Both the position numbers and the translations under genes were made by a program. Below, in pieces: positions 1 through 7,494 of a DNA stretch of 64,000 nt (position 1 is the stretch's first letter; each line of letters opens with the position of its first letter). Source of the stretch: Pseudomonadota bacterium (GTDB lineage: Bacteria; Pseudomonadota; Gammaproteobacteria; Xanthomonadales; Xanthomonadaceae). The notes below the pieces were generated by a model. That model was not told where the DNA came from, did no database searches, and saw only the letters and a program-made list of their open reading frames with translations. The stretch covers positions 1 through 64,000 of the forward strand of contig JAEWFT010000019.1 of the NCBI GenBank assembly GCA_023388715.1, read 5' to 3'.

Positions 1-2
1 TG

Positions 3-1196
3 GTGCTGCGCGACGCCAGCTACTTCTGGTACCTGTTCCACATCGGCGCCTTCGGCCTGGTGCTGTTCTGCCTCAACGGCCTGGGCTTCGAATACCTCTG
101 GCCCGACAACACCTGGCTGGCCGACAAGTCGGTGCCGCTGTCGATCAGCCTGGCGCTGATCGGCATGCACCAGTTCGCGCGCGTGTTCCTCGGCCTCCAC
201 GAACGCTGGCCGCTGGGCAACCGCGTGAGCATCGTCGCCATCGCGGCCTTCGTCTGCTTCGGCATCGCTGCGGTGTTCGTGCCCTACCGCCTGATCACGC
301 CGGCAGTGTCGCTGGCGGTGCTGGCCAGCATCGTCTGGATCACCGTGGCCAGCATCGACTCGGTGCGCAAGCGCTATGCCCCGGCCCGGCTGTTCCTGCT
401 GTCCTGGGCGATGTTCCTGGCCGGCACGGCGGTCTTCACCCTGGTCGCCTTCGGCGTGATCCCCAAGACCTTCTTCACCGAGTACGGCGTGCAGCTGGGC
501 TCGGCGCTGGAGATGCTGTTCCTGTCGGTGGCGCTCAGCTACCGCTACGCCGCGCTGCGCAACGAGAACGGGCGCATCGTCCGCGAAGCCAACGTGCGCC
601 TGGAACGCGAGGTCGCCGAACGCACGCAGGAGCTGCGCGGCACGCTGGAGCAGCTGGAGCAGGCGCATGCCCGCCTGCACGAATCCAGCCGTCTCGACGG
701 CCTCACCGGCCTCTACAACCGCAGCCATTTCCACGACGCCTTCGAGCGCCTGCTGCTGGAGTGCAACGCGGAGCGGCGCCCGCTGTCGCTGCTGATGGTC
801 GACCTCGACCACTTCAAGTCCATCAACGACGCGCACGGCCACCTGGTGGGCGACGACGTGCTGCGCGCCGCCGCGCAGCGCATCGGCGTGGCGCTGCGGC
901 CGCACGACGCGCTGCTGGCCCGCTTCGGCGGCGAGGAGTTCGTGATCGTGCTGCCGCGCACCGACCTGCACGGCGCGGTGGCGGTGGCCGAGGCAGTGCG
1001 CCGCGCGATCGCCGCCTCGCCCTGCGATTCGCAGCACGGCCCGCCGGTCAGGGTGTCGGCCAGCGTCGGCGTGCACACGGTGGTGCCGGGCACCGTGAAC
1101 GACATCGAAGACGCGCTGCAGGTCGCCGACCAGGCGCTGTACGCCGCCAAGGCCAACGGCCGTGACTGCGTGCGCACCTCGATCTCCGCGGCCTGA
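3..1196 (+). CDS. Membrane diguanylate cyclase (7TM-DISM type sensor + GGDEF), 5' end cut off
   Basis: C-terminal 397 residues of a longer protein whose start lies before the window. The visible part opens with hydrophobic segments resembling a 7TM-DISM sensor (residues about 5-185). A charged coiled-coil linker follows (about 190-235, with the ERTQELR pattern). A GGDEF domain has an intact GGEEF active-site motif at about residues 309-313, so it should make c-di-GMP from two GTP at the inner membrane. An RPHD tetrapeptide lies just upstream but one residue off the usual RxxD inhibitory-site spacing, so product inhibition is uncertain. The ligand of the sensor is not predictable. It is the first of three c-di-GMP-related genes in the window. 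The GTG at position 3 is probably internal. Confidence 0.88.
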   Translation: MLRDASYFWYLFHIGAFGLVLFCLNGLGFEYLWPDNTWLADKSVPLSISLALIGMHQFARVFLGLHERWPLGNRVSIVAIAAFVCFGIAAVFVPYRLITPAVSLAVLASIVWITVASIDSVRKRYAPARLFLLSWAMFLAGTAVFTLVAFGVIPKTFFTEYGVQLGSALEMLFLSVALSYRYAALRNENGRIVREANVRLEREVAERTQELRGTLEQLEQAHARLHESSRLDGLTGLYNRSHFHDAFERLLLECNAERRPLSLLMVDLDHFKSINDAHGHLVGDDVLRAAAQRIGVALRPHDALLARFGGEEFVIVLPRTDLHGAVAVAEAVRRAIAASPCDSQHGPPVRVSASVGVHTVVPGTVNDIEDALQVADQALYAAKANGRDCVRTSISAA

Positions 1197-1207
1197 CACA
1201 CACGCCC

Positions 1208-1232
1208 TGCAGGAGCCGCTGCAGCTGCGACC
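1208..1232 (+). repeat. Degenerate GTAG-type repeat unit
   Basis: A 25-base unit that matches the left arm of the neighbouring palindrome at 21 of 25 positions, in the same orientation. It begins 11 bases after the stop codon of the diguanylate cyclase gene. It looks like a decayed copy of the same element. Confidence 0.6.
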
Positions 1233-1242
1233 GTCGGTTGGA

Positions 1243-1336
1243 TGTAGGAGCAGCTATAGCTGCGACCTGCCTGCCATGCGTAACAGCGACCGGCCGGCCA
1301 TGCGGAACAGCGGTCGCAGCTGTAGCTGCTCCTACA
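1243..1336. repeat. GTAG-type palindromic element (REP/SMAG-like)
   Basis: Two 25-base arms (1243-1267 and 1312-1336) are inverted repeats of each other with a single mismatch; both start with TGTAGGAGC when read outwards-in. The 44-base loop itself contains two imperfect copies of a CCATGCG-AACAGCG unit. Short palindromes starting with GTAG are known from Stenotrophomonas and other xanthomonads (SMAG/REP family, usually mobilised by RAYT transposases). The right arm overlaps the last five bases of the minus-strand gene ending at 1332. The hairpin may act as a bidirectional terminator or protect 3' ends of the two convergent transcripts. Confidence 0.75.
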
Positions 1337-1703
1337 GGCGGGGGCGGGGGTGGCGCTTGCGCTCGGCGATGAGCCAGGCCAGGGCGACGCCGGCCAGCGC
1401 GCCGATGACTTCCATCAGCACGCGGATGCCAAGCCCGTCCGGATCGTGGATCTTCGACAGCGCGATGCGCGCGTACACCGGCGACTCGAGCCTGACCACG
1501 CCCATGTAGAACAAGTGCCAGGCATCGATGCCGGCGCCCACCGCCACCGCGACCAGGCTGGCCCAGCCGATCGCGTGTCCGTGCGGCCAGCGCGCGCGCG
1601 TGCCGATGGCGTGGAACAGCGCGAAGGCCAGCAGGCCGACCACCAGCGCGATCAGGCCCGCCTCCAGCGCACCCGGCCAGCCCAGGTGCAGGGGCAGGTT
1701 CAA
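1332..1703 (-). CDS. Small membrane protein of unknown function
   Basis: 123 residues with three or four hydrophobic segments (about 12-32, 45-65 and 88-110) and a basic C-terminus ending KRHPRPRL. No family was recognised. The start is a TTG at 1703 whose TTGA overlaps the TGA of the upstream ammonia-lyase gene, the kind of four-base overlap seen for coupled genes, which supports translation. It would be the third gene of the hisS operon. The stop codon lies inside the right arm of the GTAG palindrome. A purely spurious ORF cannot be fully excluded, but hydrophobic pattern and coupling favour a real gene. Confidence 0.6.
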   Translation of the reverse strand: MNLPLHLGWPGALEAGLIALVVGLLAFALFHAIGTRARWPHGHAIGWASLVAVAVGAGIDAWHLFYMGVVRLESPVYARIALSKIHDPDGLGIRVLMEVIGALAGVALAWLIAERKRHPRPRL

Positions 1704-3607
1704 GCGACCTGCCCCGCGTCGCGCACCGCGGCCAACAGCACGCCGTCGCCGACCAGGCGCACCGCCTCGGCCACGTCGCCATCCATCGCACGATCGCGCT
1801 GCATGCCGTCGATGCGCCCACGGATCACGGCGTGCGCGACGTCGACGGCGCGGCCGGGATGGAAGGGTTCGCTGCCGGCAAGCTCGACGCGCAGCGCCTC
1901 GACCTCGTCCATGAAGCGCGCATGCTCCGGCGTGCCCGCAGCCGGCGCACCCGAGACCTTGGCCGCCAGCGCCGCCGCATCGCCGCGCCGCGCCAGGTCG
2001 CGCGCGGCGTTGATCATGTCGCGGCGCAGGTCCAGCGCCTGCGCGGCGGTGTAGAGCTCCAGGCCCAGCACCTTGCCCAGGTCGTCGGCCATGGCGAGCA
2101 CGTGGCGCGCCTCGTTGGCGCCCATCGACACGTGGTCTTCCGCATTCGCGCTGGTCGGCACCGAGTACACGCTGGCCGGATGCGCGCGGCTGGCGAGGTC
2201 GTTGACGATGGCCGCGGCGGTGTATTGCACGATCATGTGGCCGGACTCGGTGCCGTCCTCGTTGCCGATCAGGAACGGCGGCAACCCGTCATTGGTCGCG
2301 GGATCCACCAGCTTGTTGAGGCGGCGTTCGCTGATCGAGGCCAGCACCGGGATGGCCGCCTTCAGGTAGCTCATCGCCAGCGCCAGCGGCATGCCGTGGA
2401 AGTGGCCGGCGGAGATCACCTGCTCCTCCACGAACGCGGCGCCGGTCTTGTCGGGGAACACCAGCGGGTTGTCGGTCACCGCGTTGAGCTCGATGTCGAG
2501 CACCCGCTTGGCCTGCTCCAACGCATCGCGCACCGCGCCATGCACCTGCGGGATGCAGCGCAGCGAGTAGCTGTCCTGCGGCTGGTGCTTCTTGCCGCCG
2601 CGGAACGGCAGGAAGCGCTGGTAGAACTTCTCGCGGCCATGGCGCTGGGCCAGGCCGACCCAGTCCCAGCCGATGTCGAAGCCGAGCACCTGCAGCGACG
2701 GGCTGTCCCAGCTGCCCGGCTGCCATTGGCGGAACCTGGGCACCAGGTGATAGGCGATGTCCGACAGGGTGGAACCGTCCAGCAGGCGCAGCAGGTTCGC
2801 GGCGACCTGCACCTGGCCCGGATGCGGGCGCAGCGCATGCACTTCCGGTGCGAACGCACCCAAGCGGCCGGCGAAGGCATCGATGGTCATCGCCGCCGCC
2901 AGGTCGGCGGTGTCCAGCAGGTCGTCCAGAATCTGCACCGCCAGCACGCCGGTGGCCAGCATCTGCGCGGTGCCGTTGTTCAGCGCCAGCCCTTCCTTGT
3001 ACGACAGCTCGACCGGCTGCAGGCCCTTGCGCGCCAGCGCGTCCGCGCCGGGCATGCGCTGGCCATCGACGAAGGCTTCGCCGCCGCCCAGCAGCACGAT
3101 GGCCAGATGCGACAGCGGAGCGAGGTCGCCCGAGGCGCCCACCGAACCCAGTTGCGGCACCACCGGCACGATGCCGGCATTGAGCATCGCCGCCAGCGCT
3201 TCCAGCGTCTGCACGCGAATACCCGAATGACCGCGCAGCAACGTGTTGATGCGGATGCAGAGCATCGCCCTCACCACTTCGGGCGCGAATGGCTCGCCCA
3301 CGCAGACCGCATGGGTGACGATCAGGTTGCGCTGCAATTCGATATGCGGTGGCTCCCCGGACCGGGTCGCGCCCGGCAGTTCCTCGCGCAGGCGGTGGCT
3401 GCCCAGCAGCTTGTCGGCATTGCTGCCGAATCCGGTGGAAATGCCGTAGATCGGCTCCTGCTTCGCGACCTGCTGCAGCAGGAATTCGGCCGCATGTGCC
3501 ACCCGCTCCAGCGCCTGCGCATCCAGCGAAACCTGCGCGCCATGGGCCACCTGCACCAGTTGGGCGCGGGTCAGCGACACCCCGTCCAGCTTGACCACAT
3601 CCTTCAT
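1700..3607 (-). CDS. HAL/PAL-family aromatic amino acid ammonia-lyase with an insertion
   Basis: 635 residues. The MIO-forming Ala-Ser-Gly triad is at 158-160 in the motif GSVGASGDLAPLSH. The catalytic tyrosine loop YGISTGFG starts at residue 54, and SYSLRC-PQV is conserved. At the position that sets substrate choice in this family it has a His (H99 in IVTHAV), as in histidine ammonia-lyases rather than Phe- or Tyr-lyases. It should therefore deaminate histidine, or a related substrate, to the 2,3-unsaturated acid. Typical HutH is about 510 residues; this one has an extra Trp/Phe-rich block at about 285-338 and a C-terminal tail. No hutU, hutI or hutG lies nearby. The ATG at 3607 overlaps the hisS stop (TGATG); a GTG one codon upstream is an alternative. 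Confidence 0.82.
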   Translation of the reverse strand: MKDVVKLDGVSLTRAQLVQVAHGAQVSLDAQALERVAHAAEFLLQQVAKQEPIYGISTGFGSNADKLLGSHRLREELPGATRSGEPPHIELQRNLIVTHAVCVGEPFAPEVVRAMLCIRINTLLRGHSGIRVQTLEALAAMLNAGIVPVVPQLGSVGASGDLAPLSHLAIVLLGGGEAFVDGQRMPGADALARKGLQPVELSYKEGLALNNGTAQMLATGVLAVQILDDLLDTADLAAAMTIDAFAGRLGAFAPEVHALRPHPGQVQVAANLLRLLDGSTLSDIAYHLVPRFRQWQPGSWDSPSLQVLGFDIGWDWVGLAQRHGREKFYQRFLPFRGGKKHQPQDSYSLRCIPQVHGAVRDALEQAKRVLDIELNAVTDNPLVFPDKTGAAFVEEQVISAGHFHGMPLALAMSYLKAAIPVLASISERRLNKLVDPATNDGLPPFLIGNEDGTESGHMIVQYTAAAIVNDLASRAHPASVYSVPTSANAEDHVSMGANEARHVLAMADDLGKVLGLELYTAAQALDLRRDMINAARDLARRGDAAALAAKVSGAPAAGTPEHARFMDEVEALRVELAGSEPFHPGRAVDVAHAVIRGRIDGMQRDRAMDGDVAEAVRLVGDGVLLAAVRDAGQVA

Positions 3608-4986
3608 CACGCCTTCCCCGCCGCGCTGCGCAGCTGCTCGCGCTCCACCAGCAGGGCCGCCGCCAGCTCGGCCTCGGCCACTTCGAACTGTTCGCCGCGG
3701 CGCAGGTCCTTCACCGTGACCACGCCGCGCGCGGCCTCGTCCTCACCGCGCATCACCACGAAGCGGATCCCGGCCTTGTCGGCGTACTGGAACTGCTTGG
3801 CCAGCTTGCGTGGCTCCAGCTGGGTTTCCACATTCAGGCCGGCCGCACGCATCCGCTGCGAAAGCGCCAGCGCGTGCGCAAGCCCGGCGTCGTCCAGCAG
3901 CGCCACCAGCACGTCCACCGAACTGTCGGCGGTGGCGACCAGCCCCGCGTCCTGCAGCTGGGAGAACAGCCGGGTGAGGCCGATGGAGATGCCGACGCCC
4001 GGCAGCTTCGACCTGGTGTAGTGACCGGCAAGGTTCTCGTAGCGGCCGCCGGAGCAGATCGAGCCGATCTGCGGATAGGCGTCCAAGGTGGTTTCGTAGA
4101 CGATGCCGGTGTAGTAATCCAGCCCGCGCGCGATCGACAGGTTCAGCGCATAGCGCGACTCCGCCACGCCCAGCGCCTTGAGCTGGTCGAGGATGGCGCG
4201 CAACTCGTCGCGCCCTTCGTTGAACAGCGGCGTGCCTTCGCCCAGCGCGTCCAGCTTGGCCAGCGCATCGGCGTGTCCCTGCGAACGCACCTGCGAGAAC
4301 GCCATCAACTTGTCAATGACCTGCGCTCCGAGCCCGAAGCCCTCGCCCGCCAGCGTCTCGCGCACGGCGTCCGCGCCGCGCTTGTCCAGCTTGTCCAGCT
4401 CGCGCAGCACCAGCAGCTGCGCCTCGCCTTCAATCCCCAGGCCCTCGAAATAGCCGCGCAGCAGCTTGCGGTGGTTGAGGTGGATGGTGAACGCGCCGAT
4501 CGCCAGGCGCTCGAACACGGCCGCGATGACCGCCGGGATCTCGGCGTCGAAGCGCGGCGACAGGCTGTCCTTGCCGATCACGTCGATGTCGCACTGGTAG
4601 AACTCGCGGAAGCGCCCCCGCTGGGCGCGCTCGCCGCGGTACACCCGCTGCATCTGGTAGCGGCGGAACGGGAACGCGAGGTCATGCTCGTGCTCGGCCA
4701 CGTAGCGTGCCAGCGGCACGGTCAGGTCGAAGCGCAACGCCAGCTCGGGCAGCCCGTCGCCGCGCTTCTCCAGCGCGCCTGTGGACTGCACGAAATACAC
4801 CTGCCGCTCGGTCTCGCCACCCGACTTGGTCAGCAGCACCTCGGACAGCTCCATCACCGGCGTCTCCACCGGCAGGAAGCCGAACTGCTCGAAGGTCCGC
4901 CGGATCGTGTCCAGCATGCGCTGGAAGGCGATCTGGTCGCGGGGCAGCAGCTCCATGACCCCGGCGGGGGTGCGTGGCTTGATCAA
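3607..4986 (-). CDS. hisS: Histidine--tRNA ligase
   Basis: 459 residues; class II aminoacyl-tRNA synthetase that charges tRNA-His. Motif 2 is visible as FRRYQMQRVYRGER followed by REFYQCDIDVIG. The histidine-binding motif ARGLDYYTG and the motif 3 segment GVGISIGLTRL are intact, and a C-terminal anticodon-binding domain follows. The TTG at 4986 was chosen because it follows a GGAG Shine-Dalgarno by seven bases and gives the usual xanthomonad N-terminus (IKPRTP). A TTG at 5010 would add eight residues that look like leader. The gene heads an operon with the ammonia-lyase, with a one-base stop/start overlap. Confidence 0.96.
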   Translation of the reverse strand: MIKPRTPAGVMELLPRDQIAFQRMLDTIRRTFEQFGFLPVETPVMELSEVLLTKSGGETERQVYFVQSTGALEKRGDGLPELALRFDLTVPLARYVAEHEHDLAFPFRRYQMQRVYRGERAQRGRFREFYQCDIDVIGKDSLSPRFDAEIPAVIAAVFERLAIGAFTIHLNHRKLLRGYFEGLGIEGEAQLLVLRELDKLDKRGADAVRETLAGEGFGLGAQVIDKLMAFSQVRSQGHADALAKLDALGEGTPLFNEGRDELRAILDQLKALGVAESRYALNLSIARGLDYYTGIVYETTLDAYPQIGSICSGGRYENLAGHYTRSKLPGVGISIGLTRLFSQLQDAGLVATADSSVDVLVALLDDAGLAHALALSQRMRAAGLNVETQLEPRKLAKQFQYADKAGIRFVVMRGEDEAARGVVTVKDLRRGEQFEVAEAELAAALLVEREQLRSAAGKA

Positions 4987-5016
4987 GGTGGGGCTCCGGT
5001 GACGCGGCAAACCGCT

Positions 5017-5045
5017 AGTTTAGCGGCCGCGCGGAGGTTCGGCAG
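5017..5045 (-). promoter_or_regulatory. Probable sigma-70 promoter of hisS
   Basis: On the minus strand CTGCCG (5040-5045), a 17-base spacer and TAAACT (5017-5022) form a plausible -35/-10 pair. The predicted start is near 5010, giving a leader of about 24 bases before the TTG at 4986. Confidence 0.5.
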
Positions 5046-5055
5046 GCGCTGCCCC

Positions 5056-5084
5056 TTGCCGACTGGCGCCCCGCCCCCTAAAAT
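5056..5084 (+). promoter_or_regulatory. Probable sigma-70 promoter of tRNA-Pro
   Basis: TTGCCG (5056-5061), a 17-base spacer and TAAAAT (5079-5084). The predicted start is near 5091, nine bases before the mature tRNA. Confidence 0.6.
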
Positions 5085-5099
5085 GCGCGGCTCGACCTT

Positions 5100-5176
5100 C
5101 GGGGTGTAGCTCAGCCTGGTAGAGCGCTACGTTCGGGACGTAGAAGTCGCAGGTTCAAATCCTGTCTCCCCGACCA
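5100..5176 (+). tRNA. tRNA-Pro (CGG)
   Basis: 77 bases with an encoded CCA end. The anticodon stem is CTACG/CGTAG and the loop TTCGGGA gives anticodon CGG, reading CCG codons. The T arm carries GTTCAAAT. The acceptor stem pairs except for one T-T mismatch at its sixth position. It begins with C as proline tRNAs do. It sits alone between hisS and the end of the arginine operon. Confidence 0.95.
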
Positions 5177-5199
5177 AACAGATCAACGAGTTAGCAAGA

Positions 5200-5217
5200 G
5201 GCCGCCTAAGGGCGGCC
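5200..5217. terminator. Hairpin terminator shared by tRNA-Pro and argH
   Basis: A perfect seven-base stem GGCCGCC/GGCGGCC with a TAAG loop. It is followed by TTCTGCT on the plus strand and CTCTTGCT on the minus strand. It lies between the 3' ends of tRNA-Pro and the arginine operon and could serve both, although the T-runs are short. Confidence 0.6.
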
Positions 5218-5233
5218 TTCTGCTGTCCGCCGC

Positions 5234-6532
5234 TCACGCCGGAAGTCCGTCCCAGCGCGCCTGCAAGAGATCCAGTCGCAGGTCGGCGGCTGCCCCGGGC
5301 GACGTCCGCGCACCGAGCGAGCTTTCCGGGGTGCGCCCTTCGCCGGCAATGTGGCTGCTGCCGGCGGCGGCCTTGTAGGCCTCGCGGAACGGCACCCCCG
5401 CGATTGCGGCCTCCACCGCCACGTCGGTGGCATGCATGCCGGAGTCGATCGCCGCGCGCATGCGCTCTTCGCGCCATTCGAGGTTGGCCAGCAGCGCCGG
5501 CAGAAGTTCCAGCGCGGCCAGGCCGCGTCCGAAGCCGTGGAAGATGGCGCCCTTGCTGGCCTGCAGGTCGCGGTGGTAGCCCGACGGCAGCGACAACAGC
5601 TGCTCGATCTCGGTGCGCGCCGCGGCCACGCTGGCATGGGTTGCGCGCATCAGCTCGATCACGTCCGGGTTGCGCTTGTTCGGCATGATCGAGCTGCCGG
5701 TGGTGTACTGCGCCGGCAGCGCGACGAACCCGAACTCCGCGCTCGTGAACAGCGAGAGGTCCCACGCCAGGCGGCGCAGGTCAAGCGTCGCGCTGCCCAG
5801 CGCTTCCAGCGCCGCCAGTTCGAACTTGCCGCGCGAGAGCTGCGCGTACACCGGCGAAACCTGCAGGCGGGCGAAGCACAGTGCCTGGGTGGTGTGCGCC
5901 CGGTCGAGCGGCAGGTTGACCCCGTAGCCTGCGGCGGTGCCCAGCGGATTGCAGTCCACCAGCGCCAGGGTGTCGGCGGCGCGCACGGCATCGTCGATGT
6001 ATGCCTCCGCCCAGCCCGCCCACCACATGCCCGCCGAGGACACCACCGCGCGCTGGATGTGGGTGTAGCCGGGGAGCGGCAGGTGCTGCTCCGCCTGCGC
6101 GCGCTCCAGCGCGACCTTGGCGATCCCGCGCGACAGGCTCGCCAAGCGCTGCAGCTTCTCCTTCAGCCAGAGCCGGGTGGCGACCAGCACCTGGTCGTTG
6201 CGGCTGCGCCCGGTGTGGATCTTCCGCCCGGCATCGCCCAGCCGCTCGGTCAGCCGCGCCTCGATGGCGGAATGGCCATCCTCGAAACGCTGGTCGAGGA
6301 CGAAGGCGCCGCTGCCGAAGTCCTCGGCCAGGTTCGCCAGCTCGCGCTTCAGCCCCGCGAGTTCCGCGCTGGAGAGGATGCCGATGCGCTGCAGGCCCTC
6401 GGCATGCGCGGCACTGGCGGCGATGTCATGCAGGAAGAACTCGCGATCGAGCACCACGTCGTCGCCGGCAAGGAAGGCCTGGATGCCGGCGTCCACCGCC
6501 ACGCCTTCCTTCTGCCACAAGAGATCACTCAT
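5234..6532 (-). CDS. argH: Argininosuccinate lyase
   Basis: 432 residues. It cleaves argininosuccinate to arginine and fumarate, the last step of arginine synthesis. The fumarase/aspartase signature GSSIMPNKRNPD is present with the catalytic loop serines near 280-281, together with HTGRSRNDQ and the TAEFGFVAL region. The ATG at 6532 overlaps the argC stop (ATGA), so it is the promoter-distal gene of the six-gene operon. In Xanthomonas, as I recall, proB and proA follow argH; here the operon ends with a hairpin and tRNA-Pro instead. Confidence 0.95.
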   Translation of the reverse strand: MSDLLWQKEGVAVDAGIQAFLAGDDVVLDREFFLHDIAASAAHAEGLQRIGILSSAELAGLKRELANLAEDFGSGAFVLDQRFEDGHSAIEARLTERLGDAGRKIHTGRSRNDQVLVATRLWLKEKLQRLASLSRGIAKVALERAQAEQHLPLPGYTHIQRAVVSSAGMWWAGWAEAYIDDAVRAADTLALVDCNPLGTAAGYGVNLPLDRAHTTQALCFARLQVSPVYAQLSRGKFELAALEALGSATLDLRRLAWDLSLFTSAEFGFVALPAQYTTGSSIMPNKRNPDVIELMRATHASVAAARTEIEQLLSLPSGYHRDLQASKGAIFHGFGRGLAALELLPALLANLEWREERMRAAIDSGMHATDVAVEAAIAGVPFREAYKAAAGSSHIAGEGRTPESSLGARTSPGAAADLRLDLLQARWDGLPA

Positions 6533-7494
6533 GCCGCGTCCTCCTGCACCGGGATCCCGGCCAGTTCGTCCAGCCCGAAGGCAAGGTTGAGGTTCTGCAG
6601 GGCCTGGGTGGCAGCGCCCTTGAGCAGGTTGTCCTCGGTGGCCACGACGACCAGCCGCTGGCCATCCTCGGACAACGTGAATCCGCCGAGCGCGACATGG
6701 TGCCGGCCGGCAATGCGGCTCACCCACGGCGCCTCGTCCTGCACCCGCACCAGCGCTTCGCCGGCATAGCGGGCCCGGTAACGCGCGAGCACGTGCTCGC
6801 GGTCGAGCGCCGCCTTGAGGTGCAGGTTGGCCGTCAGGGTGATGCCGCGGAAATGCGGGGCCACGTGCGGCATGAACTCCACCGGGTGCCGCAATTGGAG
6901 GGACACCTCGCGCTCGTGCACATGGCCGGTGAGCGCATACGGCATCAGGTTGTCGCGCAGCAGCTCGACATTGTTGCGGTCGCCCGGCGTGGTGCCCGCG
7001 CCCGAATAGCCGCTGACGCCAAAGCACTGCACCGGCCCTTCGAGGGCATCCAGCATCGGCGCGATCGCCAGCTGCATCGCGGTGGCATAGCAGCCGGGAT
7101 TGCTGATCCGCCGTTGCCCGGCATAGCGCGCGCGGGTCAGCTCCGGCAGGCCGTAGTACCAAGAGGGTTCGAAACGGTAATCGGCGGACAAGTCGATGAT
7201 GACGGGATCGGCGCCGGCCTGGTCGTACTGCCCGACGATGTGCGCGGCTTTGCCGTTGGGCAGCGCCAGCACCACCGCGTCGGCGCCAAGCGCGGGCAGG
7301 TCGCGGTAGGCGGGCGAGCTGTAGCGCAAGTCCCCCGCAACTGCGGTGTTGTGGTCGGCAACGCGCTGGCCGTCCAGCTCGCGCGAGGTCACGAACGCTA
7401 GCTCGAACCGGGGATGGGCGGCGACCAGGCGGATCAGCTCGGCGCCGGTGTGGCCGCGCGCACCGACCAGCCCAAGGCGGATCGCACTGCTCAC
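6529..7494 (-). CDS. argC: N-acetyl-gamma-glutamyl-phosphate reductase
   Basis: 321 residues. It reduces N-acetylglutamyl phosphate to the semialdehyde with NADPH. The N-terminal nucleotide-binding motif GLVGARGHTGAELIRL is visible, and the catalytic cysteine is C135 in SNPGCYAT. SGYSGAG and the late HHVALGGF region also fit the family. The GTG at 7494 was chosen: it overlaps the upstream stop (GTGA) and starts the conserved sequence two residues before the Rossmann strand. A longer reading frame upstream only repeats out-of-frame sequence of argBA. Four-base overlaps on both sides imply translational coupling. Confidence 0.94.
   Translation of the reverse strand: MSSAIRLGLVGARGHTGAELIRLVAAHPRFELAFVTSRELDGQRVADHNTAVAGDLRYSSPAYRDLPALGADAVVLALPNGKAAHIVGQYDQAGADPVIIDLSADYRFEPSWYYGLPELTRARYAGQRRISNPGCYATAMQLAIAPMLDALEGPVQCFGVSGYSGAGTTPGDRNNVELLRDNLMPYALTGHVHEREVSLQLRHPVEFMPHVAPHFRGITLTANLHLKAALDREHVLARYRARYAGEALVRVQDEAPWVSRIAGRHHVALGGFTLSEDGQRLVVVATEDNLLKGAATQALQNLNLAFGLDELAGIPVQEDAA

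Noticed and set aside
1832..4021. 729-codon plus-strand ORF opposite the ammonia-lyase and hisS
   Set aside because: Composition is Arg/His/Gln/Ala junk without domains, and it lies antisense to two genes with clear family motifs. It is a high-GC shadow ORF. The same holds for the long antisense frames at 7593-9944, 10495-12915 and 40312-42069.
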